Source of the DNA: DAONLM01 sp035406685 | Lineage (GTDB): Bacteria; Spirochaetota; GWE2-31-10; MWDO01 | Direction: 5' to 3' | Assembly (NCBI GenBank): GCA_035406685.1 | Contig: DAONLM010000008.1 | Coordinates: 1 to 33,377, forward strand | DNA: 33,377 nt | Shown here: in pieces, positions 1 to 6,916 of the stretch | How the letters are laid out: each line of letters opens with the position of its first letter | How positions within the stretch are numbered: the stretch's first letter is position 1 | Made by a program: the position numbers and the translations under genes | Notes under the pieces: generated by a model | Databases searched by the model: none | The model's input: only the letters and a program-made list of their open reading frames with translations | Told to the model about the DNA's origin: nothing

Positions 1-924
1 ATCTCCTCCTAAATCTGTCATAGGCATATATTTACCACTTAAATTAATAAAATCAGATACTGGCAAAACCTTAGGGATTATTGCAAGCTGAATCTTTTGA
101 GCAATTTGCAATTCTGCTTTTATTCGCTCATTTATTTTTAACAACTCATTATTTGACTTTTCTAATTCATGAGTTCTCTCTTGAACAAGAAGTTCAAGAT
201 TTTTATTATAATTTTCAATCTCTTTGTTCTGTCTTTCTATTTCAAGAAAACTGTTTTTTAAATTTAAAGCCATATCTAAAAAAGTCTTACTTAAAAAACC
301 TATTTCATCATTTGATTGGCTTTTTAAAGAAACATCAAAATTATTACTATTAAATCTTTCAACTGCAACAGTAAGATTTTTTAAAGGTTTATTAATAATA
401 AAGTAAATAAGAATGCCCAGAAGAATGTTCAATATTAAAATAGTGGATAGAACAATAGAAATATAAATTAATCTTATATTCAAAATTTTTCTATAAATTG
501 ACTCAAGTGAAAAAATTATCTCGACTTTACCTATAATATCACCATTAGATCCTTTACACATCTTTTCTATTTTTAATCTATATTTTGTAGGAATATCTAT
601 TTTATCTTCGGATATACCAGAAGGATTTAGTTTTCTTCCATTGGCATCTTTTACAATAACAGATAAAATATCTCTCTCATTATCTACTTTTGCCTGAAGA
701 TAAGTTGTATTTTCATCAAGCATAAAATAGGAATACTTCTCAATATGAAAGGAACTCATTTTACTAAATAAAAGAGTGATTTTTTCTGCATTTCTTTTTT
801 TCTCTTCTATCAAAGAATTTTCTTGTAAATCTATAATTATCATTCCTAAAATTAAAAGAAAAAAAGCAAGGCAAAAAGAAATTGCAACTGTTAATTTTGT
901 AAAAATAGAAATTCTCTTAAACAT
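1..924 (-). CDS. HAMP-containing PP2C/SpoIIE-type (RsbU-like) serine phosphatase, 3' end cut by window edge
   Basis: This frame starts at an ATG at 924 and stays open to the edge, giving about 308 residues. An N-terminal membrane segment (about residues 8-32) is followed by a roughly 110-residue extracytoplasmic sensor region and a second membrane segment (about 152-176). A HAMP domain follows (INKPLKNL, then NDEIGFLSKTF), then a coiled coil of about 60 residues. The sequence then reaches AQKIQLAIIPK and YMPMTDLGGD, the entry to the PP2C/SpoIIE phosphatase domain of RsbU-like proteins, where the GGD aspartate binds metal. Members of this family dephosphorylate anti-sigma-factor antagonists or similar partners in response to an external signal. 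The start lies 5 nt after the BMP lipoprotein stop with no good ribosome binding site, so translation is probably coupled. The signal and target are unknown. The domain call is confident although most of the catalytic domain is outside the window. Confidence 0.85.
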   Translation of the reverse strand, partial: MFKRISIFTKLTVAISFCLAFFLLILGMIIIDLQENSLIEEKKRNAEKITLLFSKMSSFHIEKYSYFMLDENTTYLQAKVDNERDILSVIVKDANGRKLNPSGISEDKIDIPTKYRLKIEKMCKGSNGDIIGKVEIIFSLESIYRKILNIRLIYISIVLSTILILNILLGILIYFIINKPLKNLTVAVERFNSNNFDVSLKSQSNDEIGFLSKTFLDMALNLKNSFLEIERQNKEIENYNKNLELLVQERTHELEKSNNELLKINERIKAELQIAQKIQLAIIPKVLPVSDFINLSGKYMPMTDLGGD

Positions 925-929
925 ATCTT

Positions 930-1967
930 TTACATTAAATTTGTAACTTTTATTTCACCATTTATTATCTTTTCTTCTATCTTTTTTAGATAATTTATTA
1001 TATCTTCTCCTATAATTTCTTTTGTATATTCCATATCTGTTAAACTTATACCTTTATTTTTATAATCATAAATATAAATTTTATTTCCTTCAAATTGATT
1101 ATTAATAAATTTCTCACCTATATCAAAAACAGCATTATCCAGTCTTTTCATCATACTTGTTAAAACATAACCTTTTGCCATATAATCCTGATTAGAATCA
1201 ACACCTATAACATACTTTTTATTGTCATTAGCACATTGAATTATACCGTTCCCAGATGCTCCTGCAACAGAATAAATAATATCAACACCACTGTCATACA
1301 TTTTTTGTGCTATATTATACCCTTTTTGGGGATTATCAAATCCAGAATAATCATTATCCTTTTCTAAACTTATATACTCTACCAATAACTTTACATTTTT
1401 GTCTACATATCTTATTCCTTCTTCAAATCCTTTATAAAAAGACTTTACGACAAGCATATCAACTCCACCAATAAATCCTACCTTTTTTGTCTTACTAAAT
1501 TTGGCTGCAAGAACCCCAACTACAAAAGACCCTTCATTCTGAGCAAAAACTATTGAAGATACATTCTCCTTTAATATTGCATAATCGTCTATAAGCACAA
1601 ATTTTACTTCTTTATATATATTAGAAACTTTATCTAGAGACTTCACCATTAAATATCCGCCTCCTGCTATTACAAAATTACATTTTTCATTTTTGCATAA
1701 ATCATCAAGAACATTATCTATATCCTCTGGACTACTTGAAATAGGCACTTTATATACAATTTCAATATTATACTTTTTTGATAGTTCTATTAAACCGTTG
1801 TATTGCATATCATTAAAAGATTGGTCTCCTAAACCTCCTACGCCAAGAGCAAGTCCTATTTTTAAAACATTACTATCTTTTAAGTTATTGTTTAATTTCT
1901 CTTTTTTGCAGGAAAAAACAAAGAAAAGTAAAAAAATAAGACTAAATAAAATTTTAAAATTTTTCAT
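930..1967 (-). CDS. BMP family (PnrA/TmpC-like) substrate-binding lipoprotein
   Basis: This 345-residue protein has a lipoprotein signal peptide with lipobox-like VFSC and the mature N-terminus CKKEKLNN. The family entry motif LGVGGLGDQSFND follows the lipid anchor, and later motifs such as VGFIGGVD and the YSVAGASGNG ligand loop fit the BMP family. Characterised spirochaetal members (PnrA/TmpC) bind purine nucleosides for an ABC transporter. Ligand specificity here is inferred from the family, and no permease or ATPase gene is visible next to it. A strong Shine-Dalgarno (GAGAGGAGGG) lies about 8 nt before the ATG. The 116-bp gap to infC holds AT-rich promoter-like bases, but I see no convincing -35/-10 pair. 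The phosphatase gene downstream begins 5 nt after the stop, so the two are probably co-transcribed and the binding protein might feed a sensory role. Confidence 0.88.
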   Translation of the reverse strand: MKNFKILFSLIFLLFFVFSCKKEKLNNNLKDSNVLKIGLALGVGGLGDQSFNDMQYNGLIELSKKYNIEIVYKVPISSSPEDIDNVLDDLCKNEKCNFVIAGGGYLMVKSLDKVSNIYKEVKFVLIDDYAILKENVSSIVFAQNEGSFVVGVLAAKFSKTKKVGFIGGVDMLVVKSFYKGFEEGIRYVDKNVKLLVEYISLEKDNDYSGFDNPQKGYNIAQKMYDSGVDIIYSVAGASGNGIIQCANDNKKYVIGVDSNQDYMAKGYVLTSMMKRLDNAVFDIGEKFINNQFEGNKIYIYDYKNKGISLTDMEYTKEIIGEDIINYLKKIEEKIINGEIKVTNLM

Positions 1968-2083
1968 AAAAATTACCCTCCTCTCTCTATTTTATAACGG
2001 TCTCAATCAATAAGATAAAATCAAGAATTATTTTATATACTTTTTAGAGAGGAAATACAAACTAACTTTCAAAAATCAAAAAA

Positions 2084-2614
2084 CTAACCTTTTTTCTTCT
2101 GAATCGGAGCAACAATCATACTCATTGTTTTTCCTTCTATACTTGGGGCTTTTTCTATTACACAGAGATCCTTTAAATCATTAACGTATTGATTTAACAC
2201 TTCTTCGCCCAAATGCATATGAGCCATCTGTCTCCCTTTAAATCTAATTGTGATTTTTACTTTATCACCGTTACTCAAAAAATTCTTAATATGGTTGAGT
2301 TTAAATTCATAATCATGCTTATCAATCTTAGGCTGCAATCTTATCTCTTTTAGTTTTACAACTTGCTGCTTCTTTTTAGCTTCTTTTGCTTTCTTTTCGA
2401 GTTCAAACTTATACTTACCATAATTAAGAATCTTACAAACAGGAGGCTTTGCATTTGGAACTATCTCCACAAGATCAAGTCCAGCCTCTTCTGCACGCCT
2501 TAACGCTTCAGAAGTAGGTACCACTCCTACCTTTTCCCCATTTTCATCAATAAGTAAAACTTCTTTAATTCTAATTTGCTCATTAATTCTTAATTCTTTG
2601 ATATTAGATGACAG
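2084..2614 (-). CDS. infC: translation initiation factor IF-3, probable CTG start
   Basis: IF-3 binds the 30S subunit, prevents premature subunit joining and checks start codons. The family signature is clear: INEQIRIKEVLLIDENG, then VVPTSEALRRAEEAGLDLVEI, PPVCKILNYGKY, and a C-terminal domain with HDYEFKLNHIKNFL and KVKITIRFKGRQMAH. Opening the frame at the first ATG/GTG-type codon (GTG at 2524) would remove about 30 conserved N-terminal residues. The frame continues upstream to a CTG at 2612-2614, 6 nt after a perfect AAGGAG at 2621-2626. This gives a normal-length protein of 176 residues. IF-3 genes often use rare starts (ATT, ATC, CTG) as part of self-repression. An ATC at 2600-2602 is the alternative but is 18 nt from the Shine-Dalgarno. 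It follows thrS by 23 nt and is not followed by rpmI-rplT. Confidence 0.95.
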   Translation of the reverse strand: MSSNIKELRINEQIRIKEVLLIDENGEKVGVVPTSEALRRAEEAGLDLVEIVPNAKPPVCKILNYGKYKFELEKKAKEAKKKQQVVKLKEIRLQPKIDKHDYEFKLNHIKNFLSNGDKVKITIRFKGRQMAHMHLGEEVLNQYVNDLKDLCVIEKAPSIEGKTMSMIVAPIQKKKG

Positions 2615-2637
2615 AAAACACTCCTTAAACTAAAAAT

Positions 2638-4548
2638 TTATTTTTTTGATTTTTTTATTTCATTTAAAAAATTTACTAAATCATTTATATTTATAATGGT
2701 ATTTTCTTCTTTATCTGCTTTTCTTATGCTAATAGAATTACTTTCCATCTCTTTATCTCCAATTATACCAACAAAATATACTCTATTCAATCTAGCATTT
2801 TTAATTTTAGCCCCTAATTTGTCCTCACTTTTATCTATTTTAACTCTAAAACCAAAATCTTGCAACATTTTTTTTATTTTTTCTGAAAATTCAAAATTTT
2901 TTTCAGAAATTGGCAAAATACGTATCTGTTCTGGGGCAAGCCATAAAGGGAACTTCCCTTTATAATGCTCTATTAAGATACCAATAAATCTCTCAATCGA
3001 ACCAAGAATAGCTCTATGAAGCATAACCGGCCTATGCCTTTGACCATCCTGACCAATATAACTAATATCAAATCTTTCTGGCATTGAAAAATCACATTGA
3101 ATTGTCCCACATTGCCATGTTCTACCAATAGCATCTTTTATATGAAAATCAATTTTAGGACCATAAAAAGCACCATCACCAGGATTTATTTTAAAAGATA
3201 TACCAAGTTCATCTAACGATTGTTTTAATGAATTTTCTGCAAGATTCCACATCTCATCACTACCAATCGATTTTGCTGGTCTTGTTGATAACTCTATATT
3301 AACATCAGTAAAACCAAAATCATCATATATCTCTTTTACCAATCTAATAACATTTTTTACCTCATCCTTAACCTGTTCTTCTGTACAATAAATATGCGCA
3401 TCATCCTGCGTAAACTGTCTCACTCTAAAAAGTCCATGCAAAACACCAGACTTCTCGTGTCTATGAACTAATCCTAACTCTGCTATTTTTAAAGGTAACT
3501 CTTTATAAGAATGAATGCCGTCTCTATAAATAAGAAGTCCTCCTGGACAATTCATTGGTTTTACCGCATATTTTGCCCCATCTATTTCTGTAAAATACAT
3601 ATTCTCTCTATAATTATCCCAATGACCAGATCTATGCCATAATTCTTCATTTAAAATAATAGGTGTCTTTACCTCTAAATAACCGTTTTTTGTATGAATC
3701 TCTTTCCAATATTCCACTATAGTATTATAAAGTATCATGCCATTTGGTTTCCAAAAAGGAAAACCAGGACCTTCTGGATAAAAACCAAAAAGATCCATCT
3801 CCCTCCCTATTTTTCTATGATCCCTCTCTATTGCCTCCTGAATTTTATTCAAATACTCCTTTAATGACTTATTATCACCAAAAGCAGTTCCATAAATTCT
3901 CTGTAACATCTTATTTTTTTCATCCCCTCGCCAATATGCACCTGCAACTCTTAACAATTTAAAAGCCTTAATATAAGAAGAAGATGGAACATGTAGACCT
4001 TTACACAAATCAATAAAATCATCAGTTTGATAAATTGAGACTTTTTCATCAGTAATCTCTTCCAACAATTCTACTTTATAAAACTCACCTTGATTTTTAA
4101 ACTTTTCTATTGCGTTTGGTCTTAATATATAAGATTTAATAAAAGGGATATCTGTATCAATTATCTTTTGCATCTCTTTTTCTATCTTTTCAAAATCTTC
4201 CTCATTAAATCTTTCAGGAGAATCAAAATCATAATAAAAACCATCCTCAGTCGAAGGACCTATTGCTACCTTTGTATTTGGAAATAGTCTTCTTACTGCT
4301 GTTGCCATTATATGTGAGGCAGAATGCCTTAATATTCTTAAACCATCTTCACTATTAACAGATATCCATTCAATTTTTAAGTCATTACCAATGGGAGTAA
4401 AAAGTTCTATAATATTACCATCAACATCCCTTGCTGCCACAATATTATATTTAGCATTTGGCATATTTGTTTCTATAAATTTAAGAAGTGTAATATTCTT
4501 ATCAACAGAATATGTTTTGTTATTTACTATGATATTAATCTTCTCCAT
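2638..4548 (-). CDS. thrS: threonyl-tRNA synthetase
   Basis: This enzyme charges tRNA-Thr with threonine in the cytoplasm. It has 636 residues, the usual bacterial length. Domains in order are an N-terminal TGS domain (residues 1-60), an editing domain with the HxxxH metal motif (HSASH, about 75-79) and the later CKGLH, a class II catalytic core, and the C-terminal anticodon-binding domain. The core includes MNCPGG, which carries a zinc cysteine, motif 2 around HRHEKSGVLHGLFRVR, and motif 3 near the HRAILGSIERF segment. The start is an ATG with AAGGA 8 nt upstream, only 15 nt after the SurA/PpiD-like gene, so it shares that operon and passes transcription to infC. No T-box or operator-like leader is visible. 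Identification is secure. Confidence 0.98.
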   Translation of the reverse strand: MEKINIIVNNKTYSVDKNITLLKFIETNMPNAKYNIVAARDVDGNIIELFTPIGNDLKIEWISVNSEDGLRILRHSASHIMATAVRRLFPNTKVAIGPSTEDGFYYDFDSPERFNEEDFEKIEKEMQKIIDTDIPFIKSYILRPNAIEKFKNQGEFYKVELLEEITDEKVSIYQTDDFIDLCKGLHVPSSSYIKAFKLLRVAGAYWRGDEKNKMLQRIYGTAFGDNKSLKEYLNKIQEAIERDHRKIGREMDLFGFYPEGPGFPFWKPNGMILYNTIVEYWKEIHTKNGYLEVKTPIILNEELWHRSGHWDNYRENMYFTEIDGAKYAVKPMNCPGGLLIYRDGIHSYKELPLKIAELGLVHRHEKSGVLHGLFRVRQFTQDDAHIYCTEEQVKDEVKNVIRLVKEIYDDFGFTDVNIELSTRPAKSIGSDEMWNLAENSLKQSLDELGISFKINPGDGAFYGPKIDFHIKDAIGRTWQCGTIQCDFSMPERFDISYIGQDGQRHRPVMLHRAILGSIERFIGILIEHYKGKFPLWLAPEQIRILPISEKNFEFSEKIKKMLQDFGFRVKIDKSEDKLGAKIKNARLNRVYFVGIIGDKEMESNSISIRKADKEENTIININDLVNFLNEIKKSKK

Positions 4549-4563
4549 AACTTATCCTTAATA

Positions 4564-6129
4564 TTATTGTTCAGTCTGAGATTGATTAAAAAAATCCTGT
4601 AATTTAAAAACATAATAAAAGTTATCCACAATCTGATACTTTTTTCTCTCTTTATCGTAATAATCTGCTTCAAGATCCTGTTGCTTCTCTTCTGAATATT
4701 TTGAAACTAAATCATTATACATATTAACAAACTGCTGCTCATCAGCCTTTATTTTATCCTTTACAATTACAATCATATAACCATTACTATGTTTGATAGG
4801 TGACAATATCTCATTAATAGAAGACTTAAAAATAGAAACAATATGCTTTCTATCGTCAGTGGAATCTGGATTTAAATTTGGTAATCCATAAGAAAGAAAA
4901 GAAACCGGATTCTTTGTTTCTTCTAGTTTTAGATTATATTTCTTCACAACAGATTCTACTTTAGACGACTTTAATTCTTTATAAATTTTTTCTGCCTTCT
5001 CTTCATTGGCTTTTTCAATGTTAGATAAATTTAATGCTAAATAATCGCTCTTAATTTTTTGAAAAACATTGCTATCATTTAAGTCAGCATACCTTTCGTT
5101 TTGAACCATAAAGATTATAGGCCCTACAGCTGTCTCTATTACATCTTTTCCTACATTACCATTTCCTGCATCTTTTACAGCAACTTTTAACTGATCATTC
5201 TCAAAATCATCTATGAAACTATACTCCTGATCAATTATAACATTTATGACCTTACCTTCTGTTTTTAATTTATTTCCCATTTCAATAAATTTTGAAGGAT
5301 TCTTTTTTAACTCATCAAGAACTCCAACAGCATCCTCTTTTGCCTTGAAAACCAATCTTAATAATTTATATTGTTTATAATTCTCCTTATTCTCAAGATA
5401 ATGCTTTTCTATAATTGATCTGTCAATTTCATCATTTAAAAGATTTATATAAGAGAGGGAGACTTTTGTGTTTTCAAGTCTGTATTCTTCCCATACCTCT
5501 TTTTCCGATACTGGTAATCCTTTAAAATAATCATATTTATAATTCTCATATATTAAAGTCTTTAAAACATCCTTTGCGTATTTATTAACCTCTGATGGCT
5601 CTTTTCTCATCTTAACAAAATCTGGGTCCCCTTCGCTATCTGCAAAATATCTTTTCCCAATCTCTCTAATTAAATAATTTTTAGAAATAATAAGATTCAT
5701 CTTCTTAGCATTTGACATTCCTATTATCTTATTAATTGCCTGATCATAATAATATCTTATATATTGATATTTAGTATATGGATCCAGATTCCTATCAGAC
5801 ATAATCCATTGAAGATACATATTAAACTCATCCTGTCTTCCTATCTGAATCTTTTCATTCATTACTCTTCCTACATAGCTGTTAGGATTTTGAAAATTTT
5901 CTCCAACCTGAGCATCCTTTGGAATAGAAATAGTCCCATCTGGATTTTTAATTTTCTCTTTGCCAATGTCTCTTATAAAGTAAAACAATCCAGTAAGAGG
6001 GCCACCCATAAATATAAAAGAAAAAATAATAATAGCAATAACAATCGTAATAATAATATTTCTCAAAGAAAAAGATTGAGAATCTTGCTTTTGTTTTTTT
6101 ACATCCTGTTTGTTATTATTTTCCATCAT
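4564..6129 (-). CDS. membrane-anchored SurA/PpiD-like periplasmic folding factor
   Basis: This 521-residue protein has a charged, glutamine-rich cytoplasmic N-terminus, one membrane helix (about residues 24-46, rich in I/F) and a long extracytoplasmic part. The layout resembles PpiD and SurA: an N-terminal helical chaperone region carrying YVGRVMNEKIQIGRQDEF, then one or two degenerate parvulin-like segments (the second near SFLSYGLPNLNP and the final NGYMIVIVKDK). PpiD/SurA proteins help secreted and outer-membrane proteins fold. Prolyl isomerase activity cannot be assumed because the parvulin motifs are weak. Two ATGs in a row (6129 and 6126) can serve as start, with AAGGA 7 nt before the first. 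A good promoter lies upstream at 6176-6204. It heads an operon with thrS and infC. The general class is likely, the exact family less certain. Confidence 0.72.
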   Translation of the reverse strand: MMENNNKQDVKKQKQDSQSFSLRNIIITIVIAIIIFSFIFMGGPLTGLFYFIRDIGKEKIKNPDGTISIPKDAQVGENFQNPNSYVGRVMNEKIQIGRQDEFNMYLQWIMSDRNLDPYTKYQYIRYYYDQAINKIIGMSNAKKMNLIISKNYLIREIGKRYFADSEGDPDFVKMRKEPSEVNKYAKDVLKTLIYENYKYDYFKGLPVSEKEVWEEYRLENTKVSLSYINLLNDEIDRSIIEKHYLENKENYKQYKLLRLVFKAKEDAVGVLDELKKNPSKFIEMGNKLKTEGKVINVIIDQEYSFIDDFENDQLKVAVKDAGNGNVGKDVIETAVGPIIFMVQNERYADLNDSNVFQKIKSDYLALNLSNIEKANEEKAEKIYKELKSSKVESVVKKYNLKLEETKNPVSFLSYGLPNLNPDSTDDRKHIVSIFKSSINEILSPIKHSNGYMIVIVKDKIKADEQQFVNMYNDLVSKYSEEKQQDLEADYYDKERKKYQIVDNFYYVFKLQDFFNQSQTEQ

Positions 6130-6170
6130 AAAAACATCCTTAAAATAGTAATATTTTTTATATTGATTTC

Positions 6171-6189
6171 TAAAATAAATATCATTTTA
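6171..6189. repeat. imperfect palindrome, copy 1 of a 24-nt direct repeat, overlapping the ppiD-like promoter
   Basis: TAAAATAA, three bases, then TCATTTTA form a palindrome with 7 of 8 arm pairs. It covers the -10 box at 6176-6181. The 24-nt unit 6171-6194 recurs at 6230-6253 with 21 of 24 identical positions. It may be an operator, but the high A+T content makes chance a real possibility. Confidence 0.35.
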
Positions 6190-6204
6190 ATTTATAGTTG
6201 TCAA
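6176..6204 (-). promoter_or_regulatory. promoter of the ppiD-like/thrS/infC operon
   Basis: The minus strand reads TTGACA (6199-6204), a 17-bp spacer and TATTTA (6176-6181). The -35 is perfect and the -10 matches 4 of 6. It lies about 50 bp before the first ATG. Confidence 0.6.
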
Positions 6205-6229
6205 TTAAGAAATAATATTTTTAAATATA

Positions 6230-6248
6230 TAAAATAAATGTTATTTTA
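6230..6248. repeat. perfect 8-bp-arm palindrome, copy 2 of the direct repeat
   Basis: TAAAATAA, ATG, TTATTTTA is a perfect inverted repeat. It sits 59 nt from copy 1 at 6171 and 5 nt before parS. It could be a distal operator for the same promoter, or part of the parS neighbourhood. Confidence 0.35.
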
Positions 6249-6253
6249 ATTAA

Positions 6254-6269
6254 TGTTTCACGTGAAACA
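6254..6269. other. parS: parS centromere-like site (ParB/Spo0J binding)
   Basis: TGTTTCACGTGAAACA is a perfect 16-bp palindrome identical to the conserved bacterial parS consensus, extended by one A/T pair on each side. It sits in the divergent gap between the ppiD-like gene and AMMECR1, outside coding sequence. parS sites cluster near replication origins and load ParB for chromosome segregation. dnaN and recF about 27 kb to the right agree with an origin-proximal position. No other copy was noticed by eye in this window, and parA/parB are not present here. Confidence 0.93.
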
Positions 6270-6288
6270 TTATAAATAAAAATATTTA

Positions 6289-6317
6289 TTGATTTTTTTG
6301 TTTATTAAGAATATAAT
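6289..6317 (+). promoter_or_regulatory. promoter of the AMMECR1 gene
   Basis: TTGATT (6289-6294), a 17-bp spacer and a perfect TATAAT (6312-6317) lie 27 bp before the ATG at 6345, with AAGGAG in the leader. Confidence 0.7.
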
Positions 6318-6344
6318 ATAAAAAAAATAAAAAAGGAGATTGGT

Positions 6345-6911
6345 ATGACTTTTAGCAAAGAAGATAAAACTTTTTTAATAAATCTTGCTCGCAATACAAT
6401 AATCAAGAAAACAAAAAAAGTTTGGCTCACAGAAGAAGAGATAAAAAAACTTCCAGATTTTTTAAAAGAAAAAAAAGGTTGCTTTGTAACGCTTAACAAA
6501 AAAGGACAATTAAGAGGTTGTATAGGATACATAATGCCCATAATACCTCTTTATCAAGCAATTATAGAAAATGCATACAATGCTGCTTATGGTGATCCGA
6601 GATTTCTTCCTGTAACACAAAATGAGATTAAAGATTTAGAAATAGAAATAACAATTCTTACAGAGCCAGAAAAATTAGAATACAAGACAATAAACGAACT
6701 GTTAGAAAAACTAATTCCAGAAAAACACGGAGTAATAATAAAAAAAGGATTTTTCTCTGCAACCTTTCTACCTCAGGTATGGGAACAATTGCCAGATAAA
6801 AAAGATTTTTTATCCCATCTCTGTATGAAAGCAGGTCTTAATCCTAATGAGTGGCAAAAAGGAACTCTTGAGGTAGAAACTTACGAAGGGATTATAATAG
6901 AGGAAGAATAA
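6345..6911 (+). CDS. AMMECR1 domain protein (AmmeMemoRadiSam system protein A)
   Basis: This is a single-domain AMMECR1 protein of 188 residues. Recognisable segments are the GCFVTLNKKGQLRGCIGY block (about residues 45-62), which carries the conserved LRGCIG motif, then AYNAAYGDPRF, and KHGVIIKKGFFSATFLPQVWEQ. In many bacteria and archaea AMMECR1 is encoded with Memo and a radical SAM protein (COG1180 type). Its biochemical role is not established. Here neither partner is adjacent; the only radical SAM gene in the window (16883-17806) is the different PflX/COG1313 type. The gene has its own promoter and a ribosome binding site AAGGAG 8 nt before ATG. It converges on purB, whose stop lies 5 nt away. 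The family call is firm and the function is unknown. Confidence 0.92.
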   Translation: MTFSKEDKTFLINLARNTIIKKTKKVWLTEEEIKKLPDFLKEKKGCFVTLNKKGQLRGCIGYIMPIIPLYQAIIENAYNAAYGDPRFLPVTQNEIKDLEIEITILTEPEKLEYKTINELLEKLIPEKHGVIIKKGFFSATFLPQVWEQLPDKKDFLSHLCMKAGLNPNEWQKGTLEVETYEGIIIEEE

Positions 6912-6916
6912 AATAA

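Noticed and set aside
1968..2083. Promoter for the BMP lipoprotein
   Set aside because: TATAAA-like boxes exist but no -35 at a suitable distance matches more than 3 of 6.
4622..4630. Perfect DnaA box TTATCCACA
   Set aside because: It is a single copy inside the ppiD-like coding sequence, 28 kb from dnaN, with no neighbours. One match is expected by chance.
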